From: Thermodesulfovibrio sp. N1
Lineage (GTDB): Bacteria > Nitrospirota > Thermodesulfovibrionia > Thermodesulfovibrionales > Thermodesulfovibrionaceae
Direction: 5' to 3'
DNA: 64,000 nucleotides
Assembly (NCBI RefSeq): GCF_001707915.1
Contig: NZ_MAVV01000001.1
Location: 1-64,000, forward strand
In this document: piece by piece, positions 28,242 to 37,791 of the stretch
How the letters are laid out: every line of letters begins with the position of its first letter
Position numbering within the stretch: the first letter of the stretch is position 1
Made by a program: the position numbers and the translations under genes
Notes under the pieces: model-generated
Told to the model about the DNA's origin: nothing
Seen by the model: only the letters and a program-made list of their open reading frames with translations
The model's database searches: none

Positions 28242-28580
28242 ATGAGACAGGATGAAAGATTCTATATGATAAGTATGGTTTGTAGGCTTCTTAATGTTCA
28301 TCCTCAAACATTAAGACTTTACGAAAGAGAAGGATTTATAAAACCTAAAAGAATTAAAAGACAGAGAGTTTATACAGATGAAGACCTTGAAAGACTAAAT
28401 TTCGTAATAAGACTTACAAAGGAGTTCGGTGTTAACAGATCTGGAGTAGATATTATTCTTAGAATGAGGGAGAGAATGCAGATTATGGAAGAATTAATAA
28501 ATGAATTGTTTCGTTATGTTGATGAAGATATAAAGCAAACATTGGAAAAAAGAATGAAAAAATTTTTTGAACAAATTTAA
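28242..28580 (+). CDS. hspR: Heat-shock repressor HspR (MerR family)
   Basis: The 112-residue protein has a MerR-type winged helix: MISMVCRLLNVHPQTLRLYE, then REGFIKPKRIKRQRVYTDED, then a coiled-coil tail. The MVCRLLNVHPQTLRLYEREG pattern and position 2 nt after dnaJ are typical of HspR, which with DnaK as co-repressor binds HAIR operators and shuts off chaperone genes. A HAIR-like site overlaps the operon promoter at 27135-27155. Confidence 0.9.
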   Translation: MRQDERFYMISMVCRLLNVHPQTLRLYEREGFIKPKRIKRQRVYTDEDLERLNFVIRLTKEFGVNRSGVDIILRMRERMQIMEELINELFRYVDEDIKQTLEKRMKKFFEQI

Positions 28581-28591
28581 GGAGGTAAAAC

Positions 28592-31222
28592 ATGAGATTT
28601 GACAAATTAACATATAAAACCCAGGAGGCAATCAAGGAAGCTCAAAGAATTGCTTCTCAACATGGAAATCAGCAAATAGATGTGGAACATCTTATGCTTG
28701 CATTAATTGAAGATTCGGAAGGACTTGTTTCAAGAATTCTTAAGGAATGCGGAGCAGATATAAATACAATAAAGACAGATTTAAAAAAAGCAATAGATAG
28801 AATTCCGAAAGTTCAAAGTGTTCAACCTCTTGAACATATTTACATTACACCAAGGCTTAATCAACTTTTGGAGAAAGCTGATAAGGAAGCAGAACATCTT
28901 AAAGATGAATACATAAGTGTAGAGCATCTTCTGATTGCTCTATTTGATGTCGGAGGACCAGCTTTTGATGCGATAAAAAAACAAGCTGTTACCCGTCAGA
29001 AAGTTCTTGATGCAATGATAGCAATAAGAGGAGTACATCAAGTTACAGATCCAAATCCAGAGGAAAAATATCAAGCTCTTGTTAGATATGGAAAAAATTT
29101 AACAGAACTTGCAAAAAAAGGAAAACTTGATCCTGTAATTGGAAGGGATGAAGAGATAAGAAGGGTTATACAGGTATTAAGTAGAAGAACCAAAAATAAT
29201 CCTGTTTTAATAGGTGATCCCGGTGTTGGTAAAACAGCCATAGTTGAAGGACTTGCCCAAAGAATAGTAGCAGGGGATGTTCCAGAATCATTAAGAGATA
29301 AGGAAATAGTAGCATTAGATATCGGTTCTCTTCTTGCAGGTGCAAAATATCGTGGAGAGTTTGAAGAGCGTCTTAAAGCAGTGCTGAAAGAGATTACCTC
29401 TTCTGATGGAAGAATTATCACATTTATAGACGAGCTTCATACCCTTGTTGGTGCAGGTGCTGCGGAAGGAGCTGTTGATGCATCAAATATGCTTAAGCCA
29501 GCCCTTGCCCGTGGAGAGCTCAGATGCATAGGCGCAACAACAGTTAATGAATACAGAAAATACATTGAAAAAGACCCAGCCCTTGAAAGAAGATTTCAAC
29601 CAATTCTTGTTAAAGAGCCTTCTGTTGAAGATACAATTTCAATTCTAAGAGGACTTAAAGAGAGATATGAGGTTCATCACGGTGTAAAAATAAAGGATTC
29701 TGCATTGGTTGCTGCTTCGGTGCTTTCAGCAAGATACATAACTGACAGATATCTTCCAGACAAAGCAATTGACCTAATAGATGAAGCGGCAGCAAAACTT
29801 AGAATGGAGATTGACAGTATGCCAATTGAACTTGATGAAATTGAAAGAAAACTAAGACAGCTTGAGATAGAACGTCAGGCACTAAGCAAAGAACCAACTG
29901 AGGATGCAAAAGAAAAAATCGAAAAAATTTCTCAGGAAATAGAAGAACTTCTTAAGAAAAAAGAAGAATTAACACATCAGTGGCAGGCTGAAAAAGAGAT
30001 AATTTTAAAAATAAGGGAAATAAAAGCAGAGATTGAACAAACCCGTATTGCCTCTGAACAGGCAGAACGTCAGGGTGACTTAACAAGGGCAGCTGAACTT
30101 AGATATGGGAAAATGATAGAGCTTCAGAAAGCCCTTGAACAGGCAAATATTCAATTAAAAAAACTTCAGAAAAAAAGAAAAATGCTTAAAGAAGAGGTTG
30201 ATGAGGAAGACATTGCAGAGGTTGTGGCAAAGTGGACAGGTATACCTGTTAAAAGACTTCTTGAAAGTGAAACTCAAAAACTTATAAAAATGGAAGAAAG
30301 ACTTAAAGAGAGAGTTGTTGGGCAGGATGAAGCAATAATTGCTGTATCAAATGCAATTAGAAGAGCAAGAGCAGGACTTCAGGACCCAAACCGTCCGATT
30401 GGTTCCTTTATGTTTCTTGGTCCAACAGGAGTTGGTAAAACTGAACTTGCAAAGGCTTTAGCAGAGTTTCTTTTCGATGATGAAAATGCCATGATTCGAA
30501 TTGATATGTCAGAATATCAGGAGCGTCATACTGTGTCTCGTCTCATTGGTGCACCTCCAGGATATGTAGGATATGAAGAAGGTGGACAGCTTACAGAAGC
30601 AGTAAGAAGGCGTCCTTATAGTGTTGTGCTATTTGATGAAGTTGAGAAAGCTCATCCAGAAGTATTCAATATTCTTTTACAGGTTCTTGATGATGGCCGT
30701 CTTACTGATGGACATGGAAGAACTGTTGATTTTCGTAACACAATAATAATTATGACATCAAACATAGGTAGCCATCATATTCAGGAGTTTCTTGAAGGCG
30801 GTGGTTCAGAACACTGGCAGGATTTGAAAAAAGATTTAAGAAAAAGAATAATGGATGATTTGAGGGCTTTCTTCAGACCTGAATTCCTTAACAGAATTGA
30901 TGAGACAATAATCTTCAATCCATTAAGCAAAGAAATAATGAAAAATATTATTGAAATTCAGTTAAAAAGAATCAAACAGTATCTAAAACAGAGAAAAATT
31001 GATATAACAATGACTGAGTCTACAAAGGAATACATTGCAAAAATTGGATATGATCCTGTTTATGGAGCAAGACCTTTAAGAAGAGTGTTACAAAAGGAGA
31101 TTCTTGATCCTCTTGCAATAAAACTTATTGAAGGAATCTTCAAAGAAGGTGATACTGTAGAAGTTGACTTTAAAGATGGTAAGATAATATTTAATAAGAT
31201 TGTTTTAGCAGAGGCAATTTAA
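28592..31222 (+). CDS. clpB: Chaperone disaggregase ClpB
   Basis: The 876-residue protein has a Clp-N domain (1-145), AAA+ domain 1 ([15 protein letters not shown]), a long coiled-coil middle domain (about 400-525) that marks ClpB rather than ClpA or ClpC, and AAA+ domain 2 ([14 protein letters not shown]). Working with DnaK/DnaJ it extracts polypeptides from aggregates. A GGAGG site precedes the ATG. It is the third gene of the HspR-controlled operon. Confidence 0.96.
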   Translation: MRFDKLTYKTQEAIKEAQRIASQHGNQQIDVEHLMLALIEDSEGLVSRILKECGADINTIKTDLKKAIDRIPKVQSVQPLEHIYITPRLNQLLEKADKEAEHLKDEYISVEHLLIALFDVGGPAFDAIKKQAVTRQKVLDAMIAIRGVHQVTDPNPEEKYQALVRYGKNLTELAKKGKLDPVIGRDEEIRRVIQVLSRRTKNNPVLIGDPGVGKTAIVEGLAQRIVAGDVPESLRDKEIVALDIGSLLAGAKYRGEFEERLKAVLKEITSSDGRIITFIDELHTLVGAGAAEGAVDASNMLKPALARGELRCIGATTVNEYRKYIEKDPALERRFQPILVKEPSVEDTISILRGLKERYEVHHGVKIKDSALVAASVLSARYITDRYLPDKAIDLIDEAAAKLRMEIDSMPIELDEIERKLRQLEIERQALSKEPTEDAKEKIEKISQEIEELLKKKEELTHQWQAEKEIILKIREIKAEIEQTRIASEQAERQGDLTRAAELRYGKMIELQKALEQANIQLKKLQKKRKMLKEEVDEEDIAEVVAKWTGIPVKRLLESETQKLIKMEERLKERVVGQDEAIIAVSNAIRRARAGLQDPNRPIGSFMFLGPTGVGKTELAKALAEFLFDDENAMIRIDMSEYQERHTVSRLIGAPPGYVGYEEGGQLTEAVRRRPYSVVLFDEVEKAHPEVFNILLQVLDDGRLTDGHGRTVDFRNTIIIMTSNIGSHHIQEFLEGGGSEHWQDLKKDLRKRIMDDLRAFFRPEFLNRIDETIIFNPLSKEIMKNIIEIQLKRIKQYLKQRKIDITMTESTKEYIAKIGYDPVYGARPLRRVLQKEILDPLAIKLIEGIFKEGDTVEVDFKDGKIIFNKIVLAEAI

Positions 31223-31240
31223 AAAATTAGGAGGTGTAAA

Positions 31241-31690
31241 ATGGCTATAGTAAAATGGAGTCCTTTAAAGGAAATTGAAGAGATAAGAAAAGAGATGGAT
31301 AGACTTTTTGAGGAGTTTCTTTCTCCTGTAAGACGAAGAAGAGCAGTGAGTTCAGAAGGGATTATATCGCCAAATGTAGATATCTTTGAAAAAGATAACG
31401 AATTAAAAATTCAGATTGAATTACCTGGTGTAAATAAAAATGAGATAGATTTAACCATAACCGATGATAGACTAATCATCAAAGGAGAAATTAAAAGACC
31501 CGAAGGAGTCAAAGAAGAGGATTATATTTTAAGTGAAAGAAGTTTTGGTCCTTTTACAAGAACAATTAGTCTTCCACCTGATATAGATAAATCCTCTGTT
31601 AAGGCGGGACTTAAAGACGGATTGCTTGAAATATCAATAATGAGAAAATCAGAGTCAAAACCAAGAGAGATAAAAATTCAATTAGAGTAG
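31241..31690 (+). CDS. Small heat-shock protein, Hsp20/alpha-crystallin family
   Basis: The 149-residue protein has the alpha-crystallin domain (about 45-140; PNVDIFEKDNELKIQIELPG, then GPFTRTISLPPDIDKSSVKA and GLLEISI) and a C-terminal I-x-I-like end. It holds unfolding proteins for refolding by ClpB/DnaK. It starts 18 nt after clpB with a GGAGG site and is followed by a strong terminator, so it closes the operon. Confidence 0.94.
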   Translation: MAIVKWSPLKEIEEIRKEMDRLFEEFLSPVRRRRAVSSEGIISPNVDIFEKDNELKIQIELPGVNKNEIDLTITDDRLIIKGEIKRPEGVKEEDYILSERSFGPFTRTISLPPDIDKSSVKAGLKDGLLEISIMRKSESKPREIKIQLE

Positions 31691-31700
31691 CTCTTATAAA

Positions 31701-31728
31701 AACCCGCCTCGTAAGGGGCGGGTTTTTT
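31701..31728 (+). terminator. Rho-independent terminator of the dnaJ-hsp20 operon
   Basis: AACCCGCC pairs with GGCGGGTT around an 8-nt loop, followed by six T residues. It stands 10 nt after the hsp20 stop codon and is one of the most GC-rich stems in the window. Confidence 0.92.
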
Positions 31729-31755
31729 GAATTTCTTAAAAGAAACTGATAAACT
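31727..31755 (+). promoter_or_regulatory. Candidate leaderless promoter of aroD
   Basis: TTGAAT (31727-31732), a 17-nt spacer and TAAACT (31750-31755) are followed by 6 nt and then the aroD ATG at 31762. The -35 box overlaps the terminator end. Transcription would start on the ATG. Confidence 0.5.
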
Positions 31756-31761
31756 TAATTT

Positions 31762-32442
31762 ATGAATTTAAAACAAATACCGGCTATAGCAGTTGTTTTA
31801 ATTGATACAGATGTTTTTTCCTTAAATGAATCTTCATTGGAAGGCGCAGACCTTATTGAATTAAGGGTTGATATGTTTGAAAATATTCAAAAAATTGAAC
31901 AGGTTTTTGCCACTGCAAAGAAAAAATTTAATCTTCCAATGCTATGTACAATAAGATCTCTAAAGGAAGGTGGCAAAAAAGAAATACCAGATAGATTAAG
32001 CATTTATGAGAAATTAACTCCCTATTGTGATTTTTTTGATATTGAAATTTTTTCTGAGGGATCTCGAACTTTAAGACAAAAGACTTTACAAAATAACATT
32101 AAACTCATTTTATCCTATCACAGATTTGATTTAACTCCCTCGGTAGAAGATTTAGAAAATGTCTTTGAAGAAGGTAAAAAACTTGGTGCTGATATAATCA
32201 AGATTGCTACAATGGTTAATGAAATAGAGGATGCGGAAAAACTTTTGTATTTTACAATAAAACATAAAAAAGACAATGTTATAGTAATTGGAATGGGAGA
32301 AAAGGGAAGATTAACACGTATTGTAAATCCAGTGTTTGGTTCTTTAATTACCTATGCAAGCCTTAACACAACATCTGCACCTGGACAGATTCCTCTGCCC
32401 TATATGGTAAAAATTTTTAAAGAAATTGGGATAAGAAAGTAA
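31762..32442 (+). CDS. aroD: 3-Dehydroquinate dehydratase, type I
   Basis: The 226-residue protein is a class I dehydroquinase: LIELRVDMFENI (substrate-binding Glu/Arg), CTIRSLKEGGKK, a catalytic His in ILSYHRFDLTP and the Schiff-base Lys in GADIIKIATMV. It removes water from 3-dehydroquinate in the shikimate pathway. No other aro genes flank it; trpE at the left edge is a later step of aromatic synthesis. There is no Shine-Dalgarno; see the promoter at 31727. Confidence 0.93.
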   Translation: MNLKQIPAIAVVLIDTDVFSLNESSLEGADLIELRVDMFENIQKIEQVFATAKKKFNLPMLCTIRSLKEGGKKEIPDRLSIYEKLTPYCDFFDIEIFSEGSRTLRQKTLQNNIKLILSYHRFDLTPSVEDLENVFEEGKKLGADIIKIATMVNEIEDAEKLLYFTIKHKKDNVIVIGMGEKGRLTRIVNPVFGSLITYASLNTTSAPGQIPLPYMVKIFKEIGIRK

Positions 32443-32469
32443 ACCCACCTGAAAACCAGATGGGCTTAC
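32439..32469. terminator. Bidirectional terminator hairpin between aroD and pstS
   Basis: GTAAACCCACCTG pairs with CAGATGGGCTTAC (two mismatches) around a short A-rich loop, overlapping the aroD stop codon. It lies just 7 nt from the pstS stop on the other strand. T-rich sequence follows weakly, so it can serve either gene. Confidence 0.65.
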
Positions 32470-32475
32470 CAGATT

Positions 32476-33484
32476 TTACTTTATATATGTTTTCCAATAG
32501 TTTCTTACCTTATCTTTTACGGATTTTGGCAAGGGCACATAATCAAGTTTTTTAGCTGTTTCATCTCCATTTGTAAATGCCCAATCAAAGAATTTTATAA
32601 CAGATTTGTTAACATCTGCCTTTTCCTTTGCAAGAAGAATATATGTAGCTCCTGTTATGGGCCAGGCTTTTTTACCAGGTGCATTTGTCATCCATGCATA
32701 AAAATGTTTTTTAGGATCAAGCTCTGCAGTAGCAGCTGCTTCAGCAAAACTGTCAAAATCAGGGGCTACAATCTGTCCTGCTGAATTTTTAAGCTTTACT
32801 GTGGAAAGTTTATTTTGTTTGGCATAGGCAAACTCAACATATCCTATTGAATAAGAAGTTCTTTTTACATAATTTGCAACCCCTTCATTGCCTTTTCCTC
32901 CAAGTCCTGTTCTCCATTTAACAGCTGTTCCATAGCCAACATTATCTGCCCATTTTTTACATGTTCCACTGAGATAGTGTGTGAATATTGCAGTTGTTCC
33001 AGAACCATCAGAGCGATAGACTACTGTTATAGGTTTTGCAGGCATATGTATATCTGGATTTAATGCTTTAATTTTTGGGTCATTCCACTGTTTAATCTCA
33101 CCAAGAAATATCTCACACATTGTGTTTCCATCAAGAACTAAAGCATTAAATGGAATTTCAGGGATATTAACAACAGGTACAACTCCACCTATTACAGCAG
33201 GAAATTGAAGAAGTTGGGATTTTTCTAATTCTTCAGGTTTAAGAGCCATATCAGAGGCACCAAAATGAACTGTTCTTTCTGTAATCTGTCTGATTCCACC
33301 ACCTGAACCAATTGACTGATAATTAATTTTAATTCCTGTGTGCCTTGTAATAACCCGATGCCCAAGAAGAATAAAGTGGATATGGAAAGGTAGCACCAGC
33401 ACCATTAATCATTTCAGCAGAAGAAGAAATATTGAATGTTAAAAGTACAAAAAATACAATAAATTTCAAAATTAGACTCACCAT
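32476..33484 (-). pseudogene. pstS: Phosphate-binding protein PstS, interrupted by a frameshift
   Basis: The long frame (stop at 32476) encodes the body of a PstS: HTGIKINYQSIGSGGGIRQI, then FGASDMAL, RSDGSGTTAIFTHYLS and the C-terminal part. Its apparent start is not a signal peptide. The true N terminus lies in another frame from ATG 33484, with AGGAGG upstream: MVSLILKFIVFFVLLTFNIS (signal peptide), then MINGAGATFPYPLYSSWASG. That frame stops at 33329. One surplus base near 33341-33347 (CAAGGCA) separates them; removing it would restore the WASGYYK-HTGIKINY continuity. It could be a true inactivation, a strain variant or a base-call error. A second, intact phosphate-binding protein is encoded divergently. 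Confidence 0.75.
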
Positions 33485-33512
33485 CTATACCTCCTCATTT
33501 TAATTTTTTAAT

Positions 33513-33518
33513 ATTGTA
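33513..33518 (-). promoter_or_regulatory. -10 box of the minus-strand pstS
   Basis: TACAAT on the minus strand lies 29 nt upstream of the pstS ATG at 33484. It overlaps the first Pho-box repeat; the remaining repeats replace a normal -35 region, as in PhoB-dependent promoters. Confidence 0.45.
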
Positions 33519-33576
33519 ACAGAAAATTAACATTCCTGTAACAAAAAATTAACATTGTTGTAAAACTGTCTTAACA
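33515..33576. promoter_or_regulatory. Array of six 11-bp Pho-box repeats
   Basis: Six copies of a 7-mer close to TGTAACA/ATTAACA begin at 33515, 33526, 33537, 33548, 33559 and 33570, exactly 11 bp apart with 4-nt spacers. The core TTAACA and 11-bp period match PhoP/PhoB sites, where regulator monomers bind one side of the helix. The array sits between the divergent pstS genes and probably activates both in low phosphate. Confidence 0.8.
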
Positions 33577-33585
33577 ATGGTTTTT

Positions 33586-33591
33586 TATACT
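33586..33591 (+). promoter_or_regulatory. -10 box TATACT of the pst operon
   Basis: TATACT lies 9 nt beyond the Pho-box array and puts the transcription start near 33598. That is downstream of the in-frame ATG at 33597, so translation must begin at the ATG at 33630, which has its own GGAGG. Confidence 0.6.
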
Positions 33592-33629
33592 AAAACATGA
33601 AAATAAAAAATAATTTATGGAGGTGTTTT

Positions 33630-34649
33630 ATGAAGTATCAAAAGAGTTTTATTTTGGGGGTTACTTTGCTTTTGATGACGATGATGTTATTTTTGGTGCC
33701 CCTATCTTATGCGCAGCCAATTATCAAAATTGATGGCTCATCAACAGTTTTTCCAATCACTGAGGGTGTAGCAGAAGATTTTCAGAAAGCAAAAAAAGGA
33801 GCAGTTAAGGTTACAGTAGGAATTTCTGGTACTGGTGGAGGATTCAAAAAGTTTTGCAGAGGGGAAACAGATATCTCTAATGCTTCAAGACCAATTTTGA
33901 AGAAAGAAATGGAAGAATGCCAGAAAGCAGGCATAAGGTACATTGAGCTTCCCATTGCCTATGATGCCTTAGCAGTATTTGTAAACACAAAAAATAACTG
34001 GATTAAAAATGACTGCATTACCGTTGAAGAACTTAAAAAAATGTGGGAACCCGATGCTCAAGGTAAGATTACAAATTGGAATCAGGTAAATCCATCCTGG
34101 CCAGATAGAACTTTAAGACTTGCTGGTCCTGGTGCAGATTCAGGAACCTTCGACTACTTTACTGAAGCTGTTGTAGGAAAGGCAAAGTCAAGTAGAGGTG
34201 ATTATGTAGCAAGTGAAGATGACAATGTTATTATGAATGCGGTTATAAAAGATGTTGGAGCCCTTGGATATGTAGGATTAGCCTATGTAACTGAAAATAA
34301 AGGTAAGGTTAAACCATTAGCAGTCAAAAATCCTAAAACAGGTGCCTGTGTAATGCCAAGTGAAAAAACTGTCATGGATGGAACCTATCAGCCCCTTTCA
34401 AGACCTATATTTATATATGTAAATGAAAAATCTGCTAAAGAAAGACCAGAGGTAAGAGAATTTGTAGAATTCTATCTTAAAAATGCAGGAAAAATATCAA
34501 AACAGGTTGGTTATATTCCTCTCCCTCCAAAGGCTTATCCAATGGCAGAAGAAAGATTTAAGAAAATGCATGTGGGAACCGTATTTGGCGGTGAGTTACA
34601 AGTTGGTTTGACTGTTGAAGAACTTCTTAAAAGAGAAGCAAAGTATTAA
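33630..34649 (+). CDS. pstS: Phosphate ABC transporter substrate-binding protein, PstS family
   Basis: The 339-residue protein has a signal peptide (about 1-29, ending SYAQP) and a periplasmic binding fold starting [20 protein letters not shown], with [18 protein letters not shown] and [16 protein letters not shown] forming the phosphate site. It differs from the minus-strand PstS in subgroup. The upstream ATG at 33597 is excluded because the promoter start lies at about 33598. The gene is first in pstS-pstC-pstA-pstB-phoU and is under the Pho-box array. Confidence 0.92.
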   Translation: MKYQKSFILGVTLLLMTMMLFLVPLSYAQPIIKIDGSSTVFPITEGVAEDFQKAKKGAVKVTVGISGTGGGFKKFCRGETDISNASRPILKKEMEECQKAGIRYIELPIAYDALAVFVNTKNNWIKNDCITVEELKKMWEPDAQGKITNWNQVNPSWPDRTLRLAGPGADSGTFDYFTEAVVGKAKSSRGDYVASEDDNVIMNAVIKDVGALGYVGLAYVTENKGKVKPLAVKNPKTGACVMPSEKTVMDGTYQPLSRPIFIYVNEKSAKERPEVREFVEFYLKNAGKISKQVGYIPLPPKAYPMAEERFKKMHVGTVFGGELQVGLTVEELLKREAKY

Positions 34650-34651
34650 TT

Positions 34652-35545
34652 ATGTTTGCTTCTTTAGGTTATAAAAGAATCTTAGACAAACTCATGCTGG
34701 CGGTGTTTTTCACCGCCGGCTTTATTACTATTTTTATAACAATCGGTATTGTATATGTTCTTTTGGCAGATACATTAGAGTTTTTTAAGGAGGTATCAAT
34801 TAAAGAATTTCTAACAGAAAAAGAATGGACACCTGTTTTTGCTACAAAAAAATTCGGTATCTGGCCCCTTATTGCCGGAACATTTCTTATAGCTGCAATA
34901 GCTATGATTGTATCCGTTCCTCTTGGACTGTTAATTGCAATCTACTTAAGTGAATATGCCTCTGTTAGTGTTAAGGAAATTGCGAAACCAATAATAGAAT
35001 TTTTAGAAGCGGTTCCAACAGTTGTTTATGGATATTTTACTTTATTGTTTGTAACTCCTCTTTTACAAAAAATAGTTCCTGATCTTGAAAGTTTTAATTC
35101 TTTAGCTCCTGGAGTTGTTCTTGGTTTTATGATTTTGCCTTATACTGCATCAATGGCTGAAGATGCAATGAAAGGTGTTCCTCAGCGAATAAGAGAGGCT
35201 TCTTATGCATTGGGTGCTACAAAATTATGGACTGCTATCAGAATAATTCTACCAGCATCAATTTCTGGAGTAATTGCTGGATTTATTCTTGGTGCATCAA
35301 GGGCAATAGGAGAAACAATGGTTGTTGCAATATCTGCAGGTATGTATCCTAATTTAACCCTTGATCCAAGAGAACCTATACAGACAATGACAGGATATAT
35401 AGTTCAGATTGCTCTTGGTGATTTACCCTTTGGTTCTATTGAATATTTATCAATATTTGCAGTGGGGTTCACCCTTTTTATAATTGCCTTTGTCTTTAAC
35501 AGTATTGCCCTTTGGTTAAAATCAAAAATAAGAGAGATGTATTAA
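34652..35545 (+). CDS. pstC: Phosphate ABC transporter permease PstC
   Basis: The 297-residue membrane protein has about six helices, beginning near residues 14-38, and the permease EAA-type loop (ASYALGATKLWTAIRIILPA). With PstA it forms the phosphate channel. It begins 2 nt after pstS. Codons 15-23 contain a strong terminator-like hairpin (34696-34737) that may limit transcription into pstCAB. Confidence 0.94.
   Translation: MFASLGYKRILDKLMLAVFFTAGFITIFITIGIVYVLLADTLEFFKEVSIKEFLTEKEWTPVFATKKFGIWPLIAGTFLIAAIAMIVSVPLGLLIAIYLSEYASVSVKEIAKPIIEFLEAVPTVVYGYFTLLFVTPLLQKIVPDLESFNSLAPGVVLGFMILPYTASMAEDAMKGVPQRIREASYALGATKLWTAIRIILPASISGVIAGFILGASRAIGETMVVAISAGMYPNLTLDPREPIQTMTGYIVQIALGDLPFGSIEYLSIFAVGFTLFIIAFVFNSIALWLKSKIREMY
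34696..34737 (+). terminator. Intragenic terminator/attenuator-like hairpin in pstC
   Basis: GCTGGCGGTG (34696-34705) pairs with CACCGCCGGC (34711-34720), ten pairs with one G-U, around TTTTT. It is followed by TTTATTACTATTTTTATA. The GC-rich stem is exceptional in this AT-rich sequence and lies 15-23 codons into pstC. It could lower expression of the membrane parts relative to pstS. Confidence 0.55.
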
Positions 35546-35549
35546 TAAA

Positions 35550-36494
35550 ATGAAGAGTTTAGAGAAATTCGATAAAAAAAAATTAAAAAAGATAAAGCCA
35601 GACATAATATTTCCTATTTTTGGTTTTTTTGCTTTATTTTTAGTTGTTTCTTTTATGTTTACCCTCGTATTAGATGTCTTTTTAGATGGTTTCGAAAAAC
35701 TTAAAGATCCCAATTTTTATACTTCTTTTCCTTCAAGATTTCCTGAAAAGGCAGGAATACTTTCTGGTTGGGTTGGTACACTACTTGTAATGGGAGGTGC
35801 TATATTTTGGTCACTTCTTATTGGTATACCTGCAGGAATTTATCTTGAGGAGTATGCTAAAAAAAGAGGATTAATAGGAAAAATCGAGAATATAATTGAA
35901 CTTAACATAAATAATCTTGCTGCAGTGCCAGCAATAATTTATGGACTTTTAGCCTTAGGCATTTTTGTATACAGATTTAAGCTTGGTGAAAGTATATTAA
36001 CTGCAGGTTTAACATTAAGTATTTTAATGTTACCTGTTATTGTAGTAAATACAAGGGAAGCAATAAGAAGAATTCCAAGAGACATACGTGAAGCAGCCTA
36101 TGCAGTAGGTGCTACAAAATGGGATACAATTAGAGATCATATTTTCCCTTACTCCTTGGGAGGAATCCTTACAGGACTTATTATTGCTGCATCAAGAGCA
36201 ATTGGTGAAACAGCTCCTTTAGTTACAATTGGAGCCTTGACTTTTATTGCCTTTTTACCGCCAAATCCAATTACTTCAGATTTTCCATATCTATCATTGA
36301 CAAAGTTTTGGGAGGTTTTAATGTCACCTTTTACAGTTTTGCCTATCCAGATATTTAATTGGGTTTCCCGTCCACAGGCTGCTTTCCAGATTAACGCTGC
36401 AGCAGCAGGGTTTATATTACTTGTTTTAACGGTTTTTATGAATGCCTTAGCTTATTATATTAGGCAAAAAGTCAGGAGGAAATACATATGGTAA
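35550..36494 (+). CDS. pstA: Phosphate ABC transporter permease PstA
   Basis: The 314-residue membrane protein has a cytosolic N terminus, a first helix at about 20-45 and the permease loop [20 protein letters not shown] (about 185-205), followed by [20 protein letters not shown], a PstA hallmark. It pairs with PstC. Spacing to pstC is 4 nt and it overlaps pstB by 7 nt. Confidence 0.94.
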   Translation: MKSLEKFDKKKLKKIKPDIIFPIFGFFALFLVVSFMFTLVLDVFLDGFEKLKDPNFYTSFPSRFPEKAGILSGWVGTLLVMGGAIFWSLLIGIPAGIYLEEYAKKRGLIGKIENIIELNINNLAAVPAIIYGLLALGIFVYRFKLGESILTAGLTLSILMLPVIVVNTREAIRRIPRDIREAAYAVGATKWDTIRDHIFPYSLGGILTGLIIAASRAIGETAPLVTIGALTFIAFLPPNPITSDFPYLSLTKFWEVLMSPFTVLPIQIFNWVSRPQAAFQINAAAAGFILLVLTVFMNALAYYIRQKVRRKYIW

Positions 36495-37354
36495 TAGGTA
36501 GTGTAGTTATTGATAATATAAAAAATTTGATTTTTGGAACTAAAGAGAAAGCCTTAGAAGAAACAAAGGAGGCAAACTTGATTAAATCTGAAAGTGAAAT
36601 CAAGATTGAGGTTAAAGAATTAAATTTTTACTATGGAGATTTTAAGGCTCTAAAAAACATAAATTTAAAAGTGCCAACAAAAAAAATAACTGCTTTGATA
36701 GGTCCGAGTGGTTGTGGAAAAACAACTCTGTTAAGATGTTTTAATAGAATGCATGATCTATATCCAGATTCAAGATACGAAGGAACCATATATTTCAATC
36801 CCTATGGAATAAACATAGTTGATAAAAATATTGATTTGCTGGATTTAAGAAGAAAAATTGGAATGGTTTTTCAAAGACCAAATCCTTTCCCAAAATCTAT
36901 TTTTGAAAATGTTGCCTATGGATTAAAGGTTAATGGAATTAGAGATAAAAAATTAATCCAAGAAAAAGTTGAATGGGCACTTAGGGCTTCTGCCTTGTGG
37001 GATGAAGTAAAGGATAGATTAAAAGAAAATGCCTACTCCCTTTCTGGTGGTCAACAACAAAGACTTTGCATAGCAAGAGCTATAGCAATTGAGCCTGATG
37101 TTGTTCTTTTTGACGAACCTACCTCTGCTTTAGATCCCATTTCAACTGCTAAAATAGAGGAACTGCTTATTCAGCTAAAGGAAAAATTAACTATAATTAT
37201 TGTTACCCATAATATGCAACAAGCAGCAAGAGTATCGGACTACACAGGATTTATGTATTTGGGAGAATTGATAGAGTTTGATAAGACAGATAAAATTTTT
37301 ACTGTTCCAAAAGAAAAATTAACTGAAGAATATATAACAGGAAGATTTGGATAA
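36488..37354 (+). CDS. pstB: Phosphate ABC transporter ATP-binding protein PstB
   Basis: The 288-residue protein has the ABC ATPase core: Walker [14 protein letters not shown], signature [17 protein letters not shown], Walker [14 protein letters not shown] and the H-loop ITHN-like VTHN. It energises phosphate uptake. About 35 extra N-terminal residues precede the normal start block ([19 protein letters not shown]); an internal start is possible, but the ATG at 36488 has AGGAGG upstream. Confidence 0.95.
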   Translation: MVIGSVVIDNIKNLIFGTKEKALEETKEANLIKSESEIKIEVKELNFYYGDFKALKNINLKVPTKKITALIGPSGCGKTTLLRCFNRMHDLYPDSRYEGTIYFNPYGINIVDKNIDLLDLRRKIGMVFQRPNPFPKSIFENVAYGLKVNGIRDKKLIQEKVEWALRASALWDEVKDRLKENAYSLSGGQQQRLCIARAIAIEPDVVLFDEPTSALDPISTAKIEELLIQLKEKLTIIIVTHNMQQAARVSDYTGFMYLGELIEFDKTDKIFTVPKEKLTEEYITGRFG

Positions 37355-37359
37355 GATTA

Positions 37360-37752
37360 GTGATATATTACTTTTGTCCTTTCTGTTGGGAAGAACTAAA
37401 GGATAATTTAATAATCTGTCCAAATTGTAACTCCGATTTGAGGAAATTTTCATCAATGCCTTTTGAAGAAAAACTAATCTATGCCTTAAAACATCCTGTA
37501 AGGGAAATTCGTAAAACTGCTATTTTTATAATAGGATTAAAAAAGATGAGATCTGCTATTAAAGAATTAGAAAAAATTTTAATCTATGAAGAAGATCCAA
37601 TTATGATAATTGAAATTTTAAATTCTTTAAAAAACATAGGCACTGAAGAGGCAATGGAAATAATTGAAAGATTTAAATTTCATAGTAGCTCTCTGATATC
37701 TTCCTATATTAATAAATTTCTTGTCCATAAACCTATTAATGATAATAATTAA
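37360..37752 (+). CDS. Zinc-ribbon and HEAT-repeat-like small protein
   Basis: The 130-residue protein starts at GTG. It has an N-terminal zinc ribbon (CPFCWEELKDNLIICPNCNSD, two CXXC pairs) and two or three HEAT-like helical repeats (HPVREIRKTAIFIIGLKKMR, DPIMIIEILNSLKNIG). No enzyme motif is seen. It begins 5 nt after pstB and is followed by phoU, so it is part of the phosphate operon. A scaffold or regulatory role there is inference; I do not know this gene from standard pst operons. Confidence 0.7.
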   Translation: MIYYFCPFCWEELKDNLIICPNCNSDLRKFSSMPFEEKLIYALKHPVREIRKTAIFIIGLKKMRSAIKELEKILIYEEDPIMIIEILNSLKNIGTEEAMEIIERFKFHSSSLISSYINKFLVHKPINDNN

Positions 37753-37791
37753 ATTGGTATAATAACAAAAGTATGAATTTAGGAGGCAGTA

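Noticed and set aside
33329-33360. Programmed +1 frameshift in the minus-strand pstS
   Set aside because: No known +1 shift motif, rare codon plus stop, or internal Shine-Dalgarno is present; a mutation or base error is simpler.
33597-33629. Upstream ATG as start of the plus-strand pstS
   Set aside because: The TATACT box places the transcript start at about 33598; the ATG at 33630 has a GGAGG and begins a proper signal peptide.
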